Shown here: positions 4,280 to 5,183 of the stretch, in pieces | How the letters are laid out: every line of letters begins with the position of its first letter | How positions within the stretch are numbered: the first letter of the stretch is position 1 | NCBI GenBank assembly: GCA_013202925.1 | Contig: JABMRA010000034.1 | Span: 1 to 5,183, forward strand | DNA length: 5,183 nt | Source: Candidatus Omnitrophota bacterium | Lineage (GTDB): Bacteria; Omnitrophota; Gorgyraeia; Gorgyraeales; Gorgyraeaceae | Reading direction: 5' to 3' | Notes under the pieces: generated by a model | The model's database searches: none | The model's input: only the letters and a program-made list of their open reading frames with translations | Told to the model about the DNA's origin: nothing | Translations under genes and position numbers: made by a program

Positions 4280-5164
4280 CTAACTCTTTGCCTTTAAAAG
4301 AGTTATGATTCTTTCCAGATCCGTGTCAGAGTAAAATTCTATCTCTATCCTGCCGCCTTTTTTTGCCTTTATTATCCTGACCTTTGTCCCAAAATGATCC
4401 TTTAATATCTGCTCTACGGATGCCAGATTAGGGTCTTTCTCTACTGCTATTTTCTTTGAAGTAGCGCCTAACTTTTTTGCGTATCTCTCTGTGTCTCTTA
4501 CAGATAGGTCATTTTTAACAACTCTGGTGCAAAGCCTGAGCTGCTCGGATTCCTTGCTCAAACCAAGCATTGCCCTGGCATGGCCCATTGAAATTGTTCC
4601 ACGTGAAACATAATCCCTGATCTTTTGTGGCAGCTTTAAAAGCCTGAGTATATTTGCCACTGTTGCCCTGTCCTTGCCTATGGTATCAGCTATGCTATCC
4701 TGGGTCATGTCAAACTCGTCTACAAGCCTTTTATATGCCTTTGCCTGGTCAATTGGGTTAAGGTCTTCCCTCTGCACATTCTCTATTATAGAAAGCTCCA
4801 ATGAGTCCACATCAGAGGCATCCTTGATAATGGCCGGGACCTCCTTTAAATTAAGCATCTTGGCTGCCCTTAGCCGCCTTTCGCCTGCTATCAGCTCATA
4901 TGCGCCCTGACTGGCCCTTACCAGCACTGGCTGTATAAAGCCCTTTTCCTTTATTGAAGCAGTGAGGTCTTCCAGGGCCTGCTTATCAAATCCCTCTCTT
5001 GGCTGATATTTATTGGCCTTTATCTTGTCTATGGGTATGCTGGCAATGCCCTGCTGTACCTTTGACTCCAAGATATGTCCTCTGTCCTCTGTCCTCTGTC
5101 TTCTGTCTTCTGATTTATCCGGTATTAAGGCGCCTAGGCCTCGCCCGAGAACTCTTTTTGACAT
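4280..5164 (-). CDS. parB: Chromosome-partitioning protein ParB/Spo0J
   Basis: ParB is a DNA-binding CTPase clamp that loads at parS, spreads, and works with ParA (and SMC loading) to segregate the origin region. The 294-residue protein has the ParA-contacting leader GRGLGALIP (7-15), YQPR (53-56), the GERRLRAAK nucleotide motif (94-102), ENVQREDLNPI (128-138), a helix-turn-helix around 153-176, and a C-terminal dimerisation domain. Residues 19-29 (EDRRQRTEDRG) come from a 7-bp tandem repeat in the linker after the ParA-contacting peptide. The start has GAGGAGG and AAAAGGA upstream, at the window edge; parA would be expected just beyond. A parS match lies inside the gene. ndk follows after 25 bases. 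Confidence 0.97.
   Translation of the reverse strand: MSKRVLGRGLGALIPDKSEDRRQRTEDRGHILESKVQQGIASIPIDKIKANKYQPREGFDKQALEDLTASIKEKGFIQPVLVRASQGAYELIAGERRLRAAKMLNLKEVPAIIKDASDVDSLELSIIENVQREDLNPIDQAKAYKRLVDEFDMTQDSIADTIGKDRATVANILRLLKLPQKIRDYVSRGTISMGHARAMLGLSKESEQLRLCTRVVKNDLSVRDTERYAKKLGATSKKIAVEKDPNLASVEQILKDHFGTKVRIIKAKKGGRIEIEFYSDTDLERIITLLKAKS
4595..4610 (+). promoter_or_regulatory. parS: parS centromere site inside parB
   Basis: TGTTCCACGTGAAACA is, to my knowledge, the consensus parS sequence bound by B. subtilis Spo0J, a near-perfect palindrome around CACGTG. It lies within the parB coding region and encodes residues 186-190 (VSRGT) on the minus strand. B. subtilis also has a parS inside spo0J. 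A chance exact match of 16 bases in 5 kb is very unlikely. This suggests that the window lies in the origin-proximal region. Confidence 0.92.
5077..5112 (+). repeat. 7-bp tandem repeat within parB
   Basis: Three copies of GTCCTCT (5077-5097) are followed by two of GTCTTCT (5098-5111) and one more G. On the coding strand this is a run of AGAAGAC and AGAGGAC units, read in all three frames to give the EDRRQRT/EDRG pattern at residues 19-29 of ParB. A change of one unit would shift the parB frame; a change of three would not. Confidence 0.9.
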
Positions 5165-5183
5165 TCCTTTTCTCCCTCCTCAA

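Overview
The window is about 5.2 kb of bacterial chromosome with every supported gene on the minus strand. Read in transcription order, right to left, it holds parB (with a parS-like site inside it), ndk, yicC, gmk, rpoZ, a split coaC/coaB pair, a type II secretion/type IV pilus-like pseudopilin gene, an intrinsic terminator, a non-coding block built from nested inverted repeats, and the first 18 codons of a further gene that runs off the left edge. Gaps inside the gene cluster are 0 to about 80 bases and I see no terminator between parB and the pseudopilin gene, so the cluster could be read as one long transcript.

yicC-gmk-rpoZ-coaBC is a widely conserved bacterial housekeeping block (RNA turnover, GMP kinase, RNA polymerase omega, coenzyme A synthesis). 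ParB plus a 16-bp parS match suggest a place near the replication origin. The pseudopilin, with a Gly-Phe-Thr-Leu-Ile-Glu cleavage site and a C-terminal sequence resembling the H-X9-DG pilins, together with the simple-sequence intergenic repeats, suggests a PVC-type lineage (Planctomycetes, Lentisphaerae, Omnitrophota and relatives). That placement is inference from style, not from a marker gene.

Right part (4280-5183): parB carries a 7-bp tandem repeat in its N-terminal linker, and its parS-like site encodes residues 186-190. Middle (1991-4254): ndk, yicC (GTG start), gmk and rpoZ. Two related elements of about 67 bases, each made of four TAGCGNN heptamers facing four reverse-complement heptamers, fill the yicC-gmk and rpoZ-coaC gaps. 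Each ends in a shared block containing ATGAG. In one copy that ATG is the coaC start. In the other it opens a 4-codon ORF that overlaps the gmk start.

coaC ends at a TAA, and the CoaB domain continues in the -1 frame without any ATG, GTG or TTG ahead of its essential N-terminal motif. A slip on A-AAA at the stop would give a fused protein of about 389 residues, the normal CoaBC size. An ATT start or an assembly error are the alternatives.

Left part (1-264): after the pseudopilin terminator lies a 139-base imperfect palindrome (66-204). Each arm carries its own hairpin with the same CTTCG loop core, and stem differences between the arms keep base pairing. A plausible minus-strand promoter sits in its centre and would serve the partial gene at the left edge.
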